Source of the DNA: Paenibacillus sp. SY21-1 | Lineage (GTDB): Bacteria > Bacillota > Bacilli > Paenibacillales > Paenibacillaceae | Assembly (NCBI RefSeq): GCF_005222705.1 | Contig: NZ_STGF01000010.1 | Span: forward strand, 1-64,000 | DNA: 64,000 nt | Direction of reading: 5' to 3' | Shown here: positions 43,765 through 53,600 of the stretch, piece after piece | Position numbering within the stretch: position 1 is the first letter of the stretch | How the letters are laid out: each line of letters starts with the position of its first letter | Made by a program: the position numbers and the translations under genes | Notes under the pieces: generated by a model | What the model was told of the DNA's origin: nothing | Databases searched by the model: none | What the model saw: the letters and a program-made list of their open reading frames with translations, nothing else

Positions 43765-43828
43765 ATCATAATTTTTTGCGGAATTTCCCACTACGACTAT
43801 TCCGACATCAAGCATGCGCATTTCCGAC
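43765..43828 (-). promoter_or_regulatory. promoter region with tandem GTCGGAA repeats (likely YesN-type regulator site)
   Basis: Minus-strand -10 TATGAT (43770-43765) has no good -35 at the right distance. Upstream lie two identical GTCGGAA heptamers (43806-43800 and 43828-43822), 22 bp apart, about two helical turns. The nearer repeat would sit around -45, overlapping the -35 region. That is the usual layout for activation by an AraC-type dimer. Confidence 0.55.
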
Positions 43829-43855
43829 TTTTTCGGATGCTACCGATTTCGCGCA

Positions 43856-43890
43856 AACAAAAACAGCCATCCGCTAAGGATGGCTGTCAG
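43856..43890 (-). terminator. terminator of the yesM/yesN-like operon
   Basis: On the minus strand GACAGCCATCC and GGATGGCTGTT form an 8-10 bp stem around TTAGC, followed by TTTTGTTTG. It starts about 22 bp after the response-regulator stop. Confidence 0.85.
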
Positions 43891-43910
43891 GCTCTGGAGT
43901 ATGAAGGATG

Positions 43911-45530
43911 CTACTGTGACTGATAAAGCTTGCGATATTCCTGGGGGCTCATTTGCGCCGCCTTTTTGAACATTTTGGAGAAGTGGGAATAGTTGCCGTA
44001 GCCTAGCTCGTAGGCAATGGCCGTAATGGCGAGATTGGAGCCGGACAACAGCTGCTTGGCCTTGTCGACGCGCTCCTGAAGCACATATTCGGAAATCGTC
44101 AGCCCAAGCTCGCCCTTAAACAGCCTGGCCAAATAATCGGGGTGCAAGCAGACATGCCCCGCTATATCATCGCGCGACAGATCCTCGTTCAGATGGCTTG
44201 CGATATAGGCCCGCACCTTGTCCACCACCGATTGCCCTTCGTCCAGCGTCTGAATTTGCCGCATCACTTCATGGATCAGCTTGTCCACCCATGCGCGAAG
44301 ATCGGCAAGCGAGCGTTTGGCCGTCTGCGCATGCCCCGATTTGATCATTTCGGAAAACACCTGATGCGCCCGCAGCCCTTTGAAGTGGAGCACATGGTAC
44401 ATCATTTGCAGCACATCCTCATAAAAAGCGTTCAGCCAGCGACCGTCGACACAGCTTTGAAGCCGCATCCGCTCCAGAAATTCGCCGATTTCCCGCTGAA
44501 CCTCCGCTTGTCTGCCGTACTTCAGCATCTCCGTCCAGCCGTTCATAACGGGCAGCGGCGCAGTGTCCGGTCTCGCCAGACTGTCCTGCAGCCGTATGAT
44601 TTCATTGCTTCTCGTCACATTATGCGCTTCCTGCTCCACCAGCTTATCGTACATGCCGGGCACGCCTTCCACGGCGACCGGACTTCCGATATAGCAGCAC
44701 AGATCGCAGAAAAAATACGTGTGGCAAGCGGCGATATATTCACGCAGCTGCTGACGGTAATCTCCGTCCAATTCGCCGCGCCCGTCCGGAAGCTTCATAA
44801 TCGCAAGCAGAGCCCCGCTCCGCAGCTGAATCAATTGACCGTCATGCCGCTTCACAAGCTCCAGCTCTTCAATGGCATTGCGAAGCGCATACTCCATAAT
44901 CTTCTCCTCGCGCAGCGACAGCACCTTATGCCAGCGCTGCACGCTGATCAGCAGCGGGAGGAACAGCGCCGTTTCCCCGAAATCAAGATCCTCCCGCCGC
45001 AGCGCCTCGCGAATTTTCTCCCGGCTTGCGGGAACGGCCCGGTTGACCAAGTCCTGCCAGAATCGCTCCATCCGCAAGGGCTGATACGCCTCCCACAGCT
45101 TATAGTAATGAGCATAGGTGTCCACAAAGCTTAGCTTCTCCCGCTCCTGCTCCGTTTTGGCCAGCCTGCCAAGCGCCTTGCGCACCGCCGACTCCAGAAG
45201 CTCGAACCTGACCGGCTTCAGCATATAATCGCAGCTCCCCAGCTGAAGCGCCTTTTGGGCATAGGAAAAATCCGCATGACAGGTGAGGAACATCGTTTCC
45301 GTATCCGGAGAATGCTCCTTCACCCATTCCAGCAATTCGAAGCCCGTTTCCTGCGGCATTTCAATGTCGCAGATCAGCACGTCAATACGCCGGTCATCGA
45401 ACAATTGCTTGGCCATCCTGACGTTGTAGGCTTCATGAATATGCGTAAAGCCCAGCTCCCCCCATTCGACGCCCGCCCGAATGCCCCGTACCGCATGCTT
45501 CTCGTCGTCAACAATCAACAGCTCTCTCAT
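43911..45530 (-). CDS. YesN-like response regulator with AraC-type DNA-binding domain
   Basis: 539 residues. Receiver domain (about 1-120) with the phospho-acceptor Asp in VLICDIEMPQ, Thr in TCHADF and Lys in MLKPV; a long middle region (about 130-420); and two AraC helix-turn-helix motifs at the C-terminus (about 435-535), including NYSHFSKMFKKAAQMSPQEYRKL. It overlaps the sensor kinase stop (ATGA) and probably activates the adjacent carbohydrate transporter operon. Confidence 0.93.
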   Translation of the reverse strand: MRELLIVDDEKHAVRGIRAGVEWGELGFTHIHEAYNVRMAKQLFDDRRIDVLICDIEMPQETGFELLEWVKEHSPDTETMFLTCHADFSYAQKALQLGSCDYMLKPVRFELLESAVRKALGRLAKTEQEREKLSFVDTYAHYYKLWEAYQPLRMERFWQDLVNRAVPASREKIREALRREDLDFGETALFLPLLISVQRWHKVLSLREEKIMEYALRNAIEELELVKRHDGQLIQLRSGALLAIMKLPDGRGELDGDYRQQLREYIAACHTYFFCDLCCYIGSPVAVEGVPGMYDKLVEQEAHNVTRSNEIIRLQDSLARPDTAPLPVMNGWTEMLKYGRQAEVQREIGEFLERMRLQSCVDGRWLNAFYEDVLQMMYHVLHFKGLRAHQVFSEMIKSGHAQTAKRSLADLRAWVDKLIHEVMRQIQTLDEGQSVVDKVRAYIASHLNEDLSRDDIAGHVCLHPDYLARLFKGELGLTISEYVLQERVDKAKQLLSGSNLAITAIAYELGYGNYSHFSKMFKKAAQMSPQEYRKLYQSQ

Positions 45531-47278
45531 GATGTTCCCCGCCCTTCCAGTTCTATCGCAGCCGGCAGCAGGAGCTCAACCTTAGCGCCCCCCGTATCCG
45601 ATCGGGAAAACGCGATTTGCGCGCTGCCGTTGTACAGCAGCTTAAGGCGCTGCCTTGCATTCCAAATGCCAATCCGTTCCCCAGCGGAATCATGAAGCTC
45701 CATCTCGCGCTGCAGGAGCACCAGCACCTCGGGACGAAATCCCCGCCCCGAATCGTTGATGCTAATGCGCAGCATTCCTTCCTGTCCCGGCTCACGCTCC
45801 GCATGAATGTCAATATGAAGGGCATGCTCGGTGTCCATTCCATGCTTAATCGCATTTTCGGCGAACGATTGGATGATGAGAGGCGGCACCTGCACATCGC
45901 TTAGCGAATCCGGAATATCAAGCTTGAACGTCAGGGTATCGGGAAACCGCAGCTCCTGTATTCGCAAATAATTGTAAGTGTGCTCGCGTTCATCCTTCAG
46001 AGATACGAACGGCGAGTCGCTGCGAAACATAAACCGGAAATACTGGACCAGGCTATGCGTCATTTCCTGAATCAGCCGGTAATCCTTCACTTGCGCCAAA
46101 TTGTAGACGATGTTAAGGGAATTGAGAAAAAAATGCGGATTAATCTGCAGCTGCAAATGCTTGAGCTCAGCCTTCTGACGGTGCAGCTGCTCCTCAAGCA
46201 CGTTGACGGTCAGCTGCTGAATTTGGTGAATCATCCGGTTAAAGGAATTGTTCATAACCTCAAATTCAAGCGTCGGAGCCTGCTCGTGAATGCGTACGTC
46301 CAGATTGCCGTCCTCAATCCTCCGCATGGCGCGAATGATACGGCTAACCGGCGCAAGAATCAGCTTACGCAGCATATACAAGATGATCGGCAAAATAATA
46401 AGCGCCCCGATCGTGATGCCGAGTACGATCCGGCGAAGAAACGGCAAATTTTCCAGGACGGCGCTGTTGGGGATGATCGCGGCAAGACCAAACGAGCCGC
46501 GATGCGAGCTTTCACCCACGAGAATGAATTCATTGTTCGTTCCCGTCAGCTTGTAATTGTCCCCGCTATAATCCAGCCGGACACCTCCCGCCGATAGCGC
46601 AGCCGCATCCTCCGCCAAAGCCGTATAGTTCTCGGTTACGAGAAACGCCCTCCCCTTCTCCCCCAGATCGAGCAGGCTTAGCGGAATCAGATGCTGCTTG
46701 GTGTTGCCCAGCGCGCCAATGTAAATGCCGCCGTACTTCAGCACATTCGTCAAATAATCGTTTTTGCCGATTTTATGGACGAACCATAGCTTGTCCTGAA
46801 CGCCATCGGCGGATTCCATTAGTTCGCGCAGGCTTTCCTCTGCGGCAACCTGCTCCGAGTAATTGATTTCATTGCCCGTAACCGTCATTAAATCCTGATT
46901 GGCCGGAGAATACATAAAGAAAAAATCGACGCTCCGATAATTGCCCAGATCCTTGAGCATGCTTTGATACAATTGATATTTCTCAAAGTTGTAGATATCC
47001 TCGTCTCTGGATCTGGGCTGCTCCAGCACCAGCAAGCCGGTATTCTCCGCGGCCGTGTTATACAGATATTTCTCCACCTCTTCGAGGTTGCGGTCGATTT
47101 GGTTCATGTAGAGCACAATCATATTTTTATTGGACTGCGCGACCTGGTTGCGAACGACATCGATGGCATACAAATTGTTGTAAATCATAAAAGCGACAAG
47201 CGGGATAACCAGCAGCAGAAATCCGAACAGCAGCTTGAAGCGCAATGTTCTGCCTGATTGCCAATAGAATCGTTTCAT
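45527..47278 (-). CDS. YesM-like sensor histidine kinase
   Basis: 583 residues. Membrane helix (about 15-35), extracellular sensor domain (about 36-285), second helix (about 290-310), HAMP (about 312-365), His_kinase domain with phospho-acceptor His in QINPHFFLNSLNIVYNLAQV, and HATPase with FAENAIKHGM. ATG 47278 follows AAGGAGGCGGGCG; open frame upstream lacks a ribosome site. It forms a two-gene signalling operon with the regulator. Confidence 0.93.
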   Translation of the reverse strand: MKRFYWQSGRTLRFKLLFGFLLLVIPLVAFMIYNNLYAIDVVRNQVAQSNKNMIVLYMNQIDRNLEEVEKYLYNTAAENTGLLVLEQPRSRDEDIYNFEKYQLYQSMLKDLGNYRSVDFFFMYSPANQDLMTVTGNEINYSEQVAAEESLRELMESADGVQDKLWFVHKIGKNDYLTNVLKYGGIYIGALGNTKQHLIPLSLLDLGEKGRAFLVTENYTALAEDAAALSAGGVRLDYSGDNYKLTGTNNEFILVGESSHRGSFGLAAIIPNSAVLENLPFLRRIVLGITIGALIILPIILYMLRKLILAPVSRIIRAMRRIEDGNLDVRIHEQAPTLEFEVMNNSFNRMIHQIQQLTVNVLEEQLHRQKAELKHLQLQINPHFFLNSLNIVYNLAQVKDYRLIQEMTHSLVQYFRFMFRSDSPFVSLKDEREHTYNYLRIQELRFPDTLTFKLDIPDSLSDVQVPPLIIQSFAENAIKHGMDTEHALHIDIHAEREPGQEGMLRISINDSGRGFRPEVLVLLQREMELHDSAGERIGIWNARQRLKLLYNGSAQIAFSRSDTGGAKVELLLPAAIELEGRGTS

Positions 47279-47351
47279 CGCCCGCCTCCTTATACAGCCA
47301 TTATATGCAGTAGTGTAAACGGATACAATACTAACTGTGCGCATCCGCAAA

Positions 47352-47394
47352 AAATGGCGCCCGGCTCGCTATTGCCAGCAGGACGCCGTTTCTC
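47352..47394 (-). terminator. terminator of the ppk2 gene
   Basis: On the minus strand GGCGTCCTGCTGGC and GCCGGGCGCC pair imperfectly around AATAGCGA, followed by ATTTTTTGCG, right after the PPK2 stop codon. Confidence 0.7.
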
Positions 47395-47400
47395 CACACC

Positions 47401-48216
47401 TTATTCCGCTTCGCCGGTCAATTCGTCAAGCAGCCTTGCCAAATCGGGACGAGCCGGCGGGTCCGGCAGCTTCATGGCGCGCAGCGCCTCGACCGCTATG
47501 CGCTGCACCTCATAATTCCGGTACCAGCGATGATCGGCAGGCACGATATGCCAAGGAGCGGCCTTGCTGCATTTGTCGAAAACATCCTCGTAGCAGGCGA
47601 TGTACTTGTCCCACGACTTCCGCTCTTTCAGATCGGACGGATCAAACTTCCAGTTTTTATCCGGATTCTCGATCCGGCTAACCAGCTTTTCCCGCTGAAA
47701 TTCCTTGGAGATATGCAGGAAAATCTTGACGATGCTTATTCCGCTGCCGATGAGCAGCTCCTCAAACTGGTTAATTTGCTTAAAGCGCCGCTCAGCCTCT
47801 TTATCGTCGATCAGACCGTGCACTCTGGTAATGAGCACATCCTCGTAATAGGAGCGGTTAAACACCCCGATTTGCCCAGGGCCGGGTACGACGCGATGCG
47901 ACCTCCATAAAAAATCGTGTCCGGCCTCTTCCTCGGTCGGCGCCTTAAAGCTATGCGTCGTTATTCCTTGCGGGTGAAGCCCCGCAAAAACCTTATGAAT
48001 CACGCCATCCTTGCCGCTGCAATCCATGCCCTGAAAAAGGAACAAAACAGCTCTCTGCTTGTTTGATGCAAGCTTTTCCTGCCACTGTTCAAGCTCCTCG
48101 AGCAGCTTGTCACGCTCGGCAGCCGCCTCCTGCTTGTGCTTAAACGCTCCTGTGTCCTTAGGGTCCAGATCGGCCAGACGTACTCTTTTTTTGTGCTGCT
48201 TGTCCGCTTTAGCCAA
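47401..48216 (-). CDS. polyphosphate kinase 2 family protein
   Basis: 271 residues, a single PPK2 domain. Walker A GMDCSGKDGV (about 67-76), Walker B and lid region with FNRSYYEDVLITRVHG, and WKFDPSDLKERKSWDKY. PPK2 enzymes move phosphate between polyphosphate and AMP, ADP or GDP; the short single-domain form with this Walker A fits the AMP/ADP-phosphorylating groups, but class is not certain. It starts at TTG 48216 with AAGGGAT upstream. It stands alone between the YesM gene and an AraC regulator. Confidence 0.9.
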   Translation of the reverse strand: MAKADKQHKKRVRLADLDPKDTGAFKHKQEAAAERDKLLEELEQWQEKLASNKQRAVLFLFQGMDCSGKDGVIHKVFAGLHPQGITTHSFKAPTEEEAGHDFLWRSHRVVPGPGQIGVFNRSYYEDVLITRVHGLIDDKEAERRFKQINQFEELLIGSGISIVKIFLHISKEFQREKLVSRIENPDKNWKFDPSDLKERKSWDKYIACYEDVFDKCSKAAPWHIVPADHRWYRNYEVQRIAVEALRAMKLPDPPARPDLARLLDELTGEAE

Positions 48217-48299
48217 ACGCTACACATCCCTTCCCGATAAGTATGGCTTATTCTAACTTCCTTATCCTGAGACTCGGCAAGCCGCTCGGCGCAGCCCGC

Positions 48300-49094
48300 T
48301 TATACAAGGCTTCGAAAGCGCTCGGGCGTTGTGCCGACCGTTTTCTCGAAGGCCCGATAAAACTGGCTGGGCGAAGCAAAGCCGAGCTGAAAGCTGATGT
48401 CCGTTACCGTGCTCCCTGACTCCCTCAGCCGCCGCTTGGCGTCCTCAATGCGCAGATGAAGCACATATTGGTAAGGCGTGAAGCCGAAGGCCGCTTTAAA
48501 TGAACGGATAAAATGAAACCGGCTTTGCCTTGCGATCGCCGCAAGCTCCTCAATGGTCATCTGCTCCTTGTAGCAGGAATGGATATAGTCAAGGGCCAGA
48601 CGCAGATAAGGATCTCTGGCCAATGCGCGAGCGAGCGGAGCCGTTGTTCCGTTCGGCTCGGCGACCAAATCCCATACATCCGTCACGATGCGCTGGCCCG
48701 CCTCCTGAAGCGCAAGCTGCTCGCCTGCCGGAAGCGCAAGCGCAGCCTGAAACCAGCCGCGAAGCATGCCCCTCACTTGTTCCGGGCTGATCCTTCTGAC
48801 GGACAAGGCTTCTTCGCCGATTGGAGAGCGGCCCGCCTCAAGCGCTTCATTTTTGACGATCGCGACGAGAACGCCGGCATTCTCTTCGATATGAAAGCAA
48901 TGTCTGTCGCTCGGACGAAGCAGCAGCGCTTCGCCTACAGAAAGCGTCCGCTGCTTGTCCTCATGGGTGAAATAGCACTGTCCATGGGTCGGAATCGTCA
49001 CTTGGTAGCTGTCATCATGCTGATGGCTTTCGTTCTCGAACCGGCTGGCGATATGGTGGACCTCTACCTGCGGCAGCATCAATTTAAGCAGCAT
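48300..49094 (-). CDS. AraC-family regulator with cupin sensor domain
   Basis: 264 residues. N-terminal cupin (about 5-100; HQHDDSYQVTIPTHGQCYFTHEDKQRTL, with metal-type histidines) and two C-terminal AraC helix-turn-helix motifs (about 165-262; SPSQFYRAFEKTVGTTPERFR). Divergent from an MFS exporter 145 bp away, so it is the likely local regulator. ATG 49094 has only a weak ribosome site (TAGG); the Met five codons later is possible. Confidence 0.87.
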   Translation of the reverse strand: MLLKLMLPQVEVHHIASRFENESHQHDDSYQVTIPTHGQCYFTHEDKQRTLSVGEALLLRPSDRHCFHIEENAGVLVAIVKNEALEAGRSPIGEEALSVRRISPEQVRGMLRGWFQAALALPAGEQLALQEAGQRIVTDVWDLVAEPNGTTAPLARALARDPYLRLALDYIHSCYKEQMTIEELAAIARQSRFHFIRSFKAAFGFTPYQYVLHLRIEDAKRRLRESGSTVTDISFQLGFASPSQFYRAFEKTVGTTPERFRSLV

Positions 49095-49180
49095 TGCCTA
49101 CTCACCTGCGTTTCCCTTGTTTATGCCCTATGTTGCGATTGCTGCGCCAAGAGTCAGCACTTTTCACAATGGCGGCGCCG

Positions 49181-49204
49181 GTTGCCATGTAGTAGCATGG
49201 TAAC
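49181..49204. promoter_or_regulatory. dyad in the araC/MFS divergent region
   Basis: GTTGCCATG and CATGGTAAC are inverted repeats (8 of 9 matching) separated by six bases, 35 bp before the MFS start. It is a candidate operator for the divergent AraC-type regulator. I could not pick a convincing promoter here. Confidence 0.45.
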
Positions 49205-49239
49205 ACGGCTTTATTACACAATAGGAAGGAAGCTCCTCT

Positions 49240-50454
49240 ATGTCAAGTCACAACGCAGCATTAACCGCCAACAAAGCGACCATGAGCATCCTGCTAGGCG
49301 TCAGCGCCGCCCATCTGCTCAATGACGCGATGCAGTCCGTCGTTCCCGCCGTATTTCCCTTGTTCCAGCAGGAGCTGGGGCTTACTTTCGCCGAAATCGG
49401 CTGGGTTGCCTTTACGCTCAACATTACGGCCTCGATTCTGCAGCCGATCATTGGAGCGTATACCGATCGCAAGCCGCTGCCCGGCTTGCTGCCGCTCGGT
49501 ATGCTGTTCACCCTGCTAGGCATGCTTGGACTTGCTTTTGCCCCTACGCTCGCCTACCTGCTGCTTGCAGCTTCGGCTATCGGCATCGGCTCGTCGATCC
49601 TCCATCCCGAATCGTCGCGCGTGGCGCATATGGCTGCAGGCAAAGGCAAAGGCTTTGCGCAATCGATATTTCAGGTTGGAGGCAATACGGGGCAGGCGCT
49701 CGCTCCGCTGATGGTCGCCTACTTCATCAGTCCGCAAGGACGATACGGCTTTTTATGGTTCACCATTCTTGCCGTGATCGGCATTGTGCTCCAATACCGA
49801 ATTAGCCGCTGGTACAAGGCGCGCGTCGCCAACACAGCTCCTAAGCAGCGGAATGCGGCCGCGCGCTCCGGCTCGGCTCCTGCGTTCAGCAAGCCTTTTA
49901 TCGTCTATACCCTGGCTATTCTTGTACTGATGCTTTTCTCCAAATTCGTTTATTTGGCCGGTATGACCGGTTATTATTCCTTTTATTTCATGGAGAAATA
50001 CGGATTGCCGCTCAAGGACGCCCAGCTCTGCCTGTTTGCCTTGCAATTCGCCGGCATGGTCGGCACGTTTCTGGGGGGCCCGCTGGCCGACCGGCTGGGC
50101 AGACAAAAAATGATCTGGTTTTCCATTCTCGGTACGGCGCCCTTTGCGCTGCTTCTGCCTTATGCGGGTCCAATCGGCGCCATTCTCCTCTGCCTTGCGA
50201 TCGGCCTGATTCTAATGTCCTGCTTCTCCGTCATTATCGTCTATGCGCAGGAGCTGCTGCCGGGGCGAGTCGGTACGATCGCCGGCCTGTTCTTTGGCAT
50301 TTCGTTTGGCCTTGGCGGCTTGGGCTCCGTGTTAATGGGCGCCTTGATCGATGCTCACGGCGTGGAATCCATTATCAAGCTGGCCTCCTTTTTGCCGCTG
50401 CTCGGGCTGTTCGCCTTGCTGCTGCCCAAGGATTCCGTCATCATGCGCGGATAA
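49240..50454 (+). CDS. MFS exporter, fosmidomycin-resistance (Fsr) type
   Basis: 404 residues with twelve membrane helices. Family marks: LLGVSAAHLLNDAMQSVVPAVFPLFQ at the start, ASAIGIGSSILHPESSRVAHMAAG in the first half, and GGPLADRLGRQKMIWFS in the middle loop. Fsr proteins export fosmidomycin and possibly natural phosphonates or other small acids. AGGAAGG precedes ATG 49240. Divergent from the AraC gene. Confidence 0.87.
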   Translation: MSSHNAALTANKATMSILLGVSAAHLLNDAMQSVVPAVFPLFQQELGLTFAEIGWVAFTLNITASILQPIIGAYTDRKPLPGLLPLGMLFTLLGMLGLAFAPTLAYLLLAASAIGIGSSILHPESSRVAHMAAGKGKGFAQSIFQVGGNTGQALAPLMVAYFISPQGRYGFLWFTILAVIGIVLQYRISRWYKARVANTAPKQRNAAARSGSAPAFSKPFIVYTLAILVLMLFSKFVYLAGMTGYYSFYFMEKYGLPLKDAQLCLFALQFAGMVGTFLGGPLADRLGRQKMIWFSILGTAPFALLLPYAGPIGAILLCLAIGLILMSCFSVIIVYAQELLPGRVGTIAGLFFGISFGLGGLGSVLMGALIDAHGVESIIKLASFLPLLGLFALLLPKDSVIMRG

Positions 50455-50482
50455 TCCCAAGGGGCGCCTTATAGACAAAAAG

Positions 50483-50591
50483 AAGGACCTGCGGGGGACA
50501 TGGAACGGCCCCCTGTAAGATGGGCACGATTTCAAAGCGCCTGTCTTACGGACTACCATTCACTGTTCGACCTCCCGCAGGTCCTTTCCGG
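50483..50591. terminator. long hairpin between convergent genes
   Basis: A perfect 13-bp stem (AAGGACCTGCGGG at 50483-50495 with CCCGCAGGTCCTT at 50574-50586) encloses 78 bases containing a second stem (GTAAGA 50515-50520 with TCTTAC 50544-50549). On the minus strand it is followed by CTTTTTG. It can end both the MFS and the hybrid-kinase transcripts, but the large structured loop is unusual for a terminator. Confidence 0.6.
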
Positions 50592-50617
50592 CTAATGCTA
50601 GCCAAGTCCCGCTGCCG

Positions 50618-53600
50618 TTATTGAGGAACCTCGAAGATGACGGTAGTCCCCTCTCCGATCTTGCTCTCAATCATCAAGCCCTTGCCGTAAAGCGACAGCA
50701 GACGCTGATGAATGTTCCTCAGTCCGACGCCTTGACGCTTGCCTATTGCTTGTCCGAGCAGGCCTTGAGCGCCCAGCCTCATGCCGACCCCATCGTCGGA
50801 CACCTTTATTTGCAAATACTCCCCTTCCTGCCGCACCTGAAGCGTTACGCATCCGCCCATCGTTTTCTGCGTTACGCCGTGCCTTACCGCATTCTCGACA
50901 ATCGGTTGTATGCAAAGCGGCGGAATCAAGCCCTTCAGCTTCGTGTCCACATCATAGACCACCTGCAGCCGATTGCCGAAGCGCGCTTGCTCCAGCGCAA
51001 CGTAAGAACGGACCAGCTCCAATTCCTTATCCAGCGTAACGACCTGCTCGCGGCTTTGGAAATCGAAGCTGCTGCGCAGATAGCTGCTTAGCTCCATTAA
51101 CAGCTCCGTAGCCTTGTCCGCATCGGTCGGACAAATGGAAATGATCGTATTCAACGCGTTATACAAAAAATGGGGCTTAATCTGCGCCTGCAGAAATGCC
51201 AGCTCGGATCGAATCGCCGTTTTTACAAGCTGACGCAGCTCCAGCAGCGTCCTGACGCGGGCGCGCAGCACGCCGCCGTCGACCGGCTTGGTGAGAAAAT
51301 CGTTAACGCCTGCCGTGAAGCCCGTCTCCACATCGCCTGCAAGGCTTCTGGCCGTCAGCATCAATACCGGCAGCTCGGATAGGCTATAGCGCTCGCGTAT
51401 GTGCCTGCAAAGCTCAATGCCTGACATTTCGGGCATCATCCAGTCCGTAATGACCAGGTCGATGCGCCTCGCACCGCTCAGCGCCTTCAATGCTTCGGCT
51501 CCGCTGCGTACGGCGATGACGGTGTAATTCTCCATTGACAGCAAATTGATCAGCACCTGCAGATTAACCGGATCATCGTCCACCGCCAGCACCGTCAAGC
51601 TGTTCAGTCCCGCTCGGGCCTTGGGGGCGACGTTGTCGGCGCCGCGCTGCTCCGAGGGCGGCAGCGCGAGAATTTGTCTGCTCGCAGCCACCTGCTCCGC
51701 CGCTATCGCCTGTTCGCTCGCAATCGGCAGCGTGAAGTAGAAGACGGAGCCTACTCCGGGCTCTGAGCTTACTCCGATGGAGCCGCCGTTCAGCTCAATC
51801 AGCTTTTTCGTTATCGTAAGGCCGATGCCCGTCCCTGTATAGCTGCGATTGTTGTCCTCGGCGGCAACTTGGTTGAACGGCTTGAAAATATCTCCGAGTC
51901 GATCCGGAGAAATGCCAATTCCGCTGTCCCGAATGCTGATTTTGACCATGCCAGGGAGCGCTTCCGCCGTAATGCCGATCTCTCCGTTATGCGTGAATTT
52001 GACCGCATTCCCCAGCAGATTAAACAGGATTTGGCGCAAACGGTCCTCGTCCGTATCAAGCGGAGGCAGTCCAAGCGGCCATACCCGGGTGAGCCTTAGC
52101 CCCTTCTTTGAGGATAGCTGCTCGATAATCTCCAGAACGGATTGAGCCGCCGACGGCAAATCCACCACTCTTCGATTCAGCTTGAGCTCGCCGCCCCGCA
52201 GCTTGGAGAAATCGAGGATGTCGTCTATCAAGTAATTAAGTCGGCGGCCCGTCGTCACAATCATATCCAGCTGCCTGGTCTGGTCCGCATTTGTGGAGCC
52301 CGCCACGCCCTGCAGCAGCGACTCGGCGATGTTGACGATGCCGTGCAGCGGAGTGCGAAGCTCGTGCGAGGTGTTAGCCATAAATTCATCCTTGAGCCCA
52401 TCCAGCGTTTTAAGCTTGCTGGACAGCTCTTCCACCTCATGAAAGGAACGTGAAAAGCGTTTGGCCAACATAAGCACCTGAACGACAACGAATATGAGCA
52501 GCTCAAAAGAGATCAGAAACGTATTCTCGAGCTGGCCCAGCACATGCATCGTACTGACAATCATATAGACGAATATGCAAATCGCAGAGCTAATGAGAAA
52601 AACCGCGTCCCGCGACCCTCTCAGCACCCCGATAATAAGCGTATACAGCAGCACGCCAAAAATGTATACGGACGCCGTCAAGGCGAGCGGAAACCACTTG
52701 GAATAATTTAAACTGGATAAAAACACAGCAAAAATAAAGGCCGCAGCCGCAATGGCGTTCGAGATGCGCCATGCGGTCGTTTTAATCGTATTCGGCACCG
52801 AAACGTGTACGTAATGAAGCAGAAAATAATAGCCTGACGTTGAAGACAGCGACTGCACCCGCATAAACAGCTCATAGCTCATATCCGGCTGCATTTTCAG
52901 CATCAGCTTCTCCCCATGCGTCAGCACGTAGATCATGACCGAAAGACAAAACAGGGAGAGAAAGAGCAGCGAGCGCTCCTCGCGCCTCATAAAATAGAGC
53001 AGAATAAAAAATACAAAGAAAATGGCAAACGCCGTCGTATTAATCATATCTCCGCTTAAAGCGTAGTTGCCTGCCCGTTTGATTTGTTGCTCGTTGCCCA
53101 GCAGAAGGGGATAAATGATTCCGCCCGATTCATAATCGAAATTGGATACTTGAACGACAATCTCGAGATGGGACCCCCCCCAGTTGAAATAGTGCTCCTC
53201 GGGCGCGTTATACGATCTCGTCTGTTCGGCCGTCGCGCCGGGCTTTCCTCCGCTCACCTCTTGTCCGTTAACCCATAACGTGTGGGCCAATCTGATGTTC
53301 GGCGCCCTGATGCCGTAAGTCCCTTTTTTATAATCGCTTGCGTCAATCTGTAATCGATATGTACCATAGCCGGTGCTCTCCGGTTTCCCGTGCTCGGCTA
53401 TGTAGCTGTTCCAGCGGCCGGGCACATCGACTATCGCCCGCTGGTCCTCCGTCATCGAACGCTGCTCAAAATCGGCGGGTTCCAGCAGCTGGCTGCGATA
53501 GAACTCCCACTCCCCGACAAGCGGAATCGTTCCGTCCCGTTCGAAATCCCACTGCGTTAAATCAAGCACGCCCTGAACCGATTCGGGATTGTCGTCGTAC

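Noticed and set aside
44142..45134. 330-codon plus-strand frame inside the yesN-like gene
   Set aside because: Antisense shadow of a well-supported response regulator; no ribosome site or domain.
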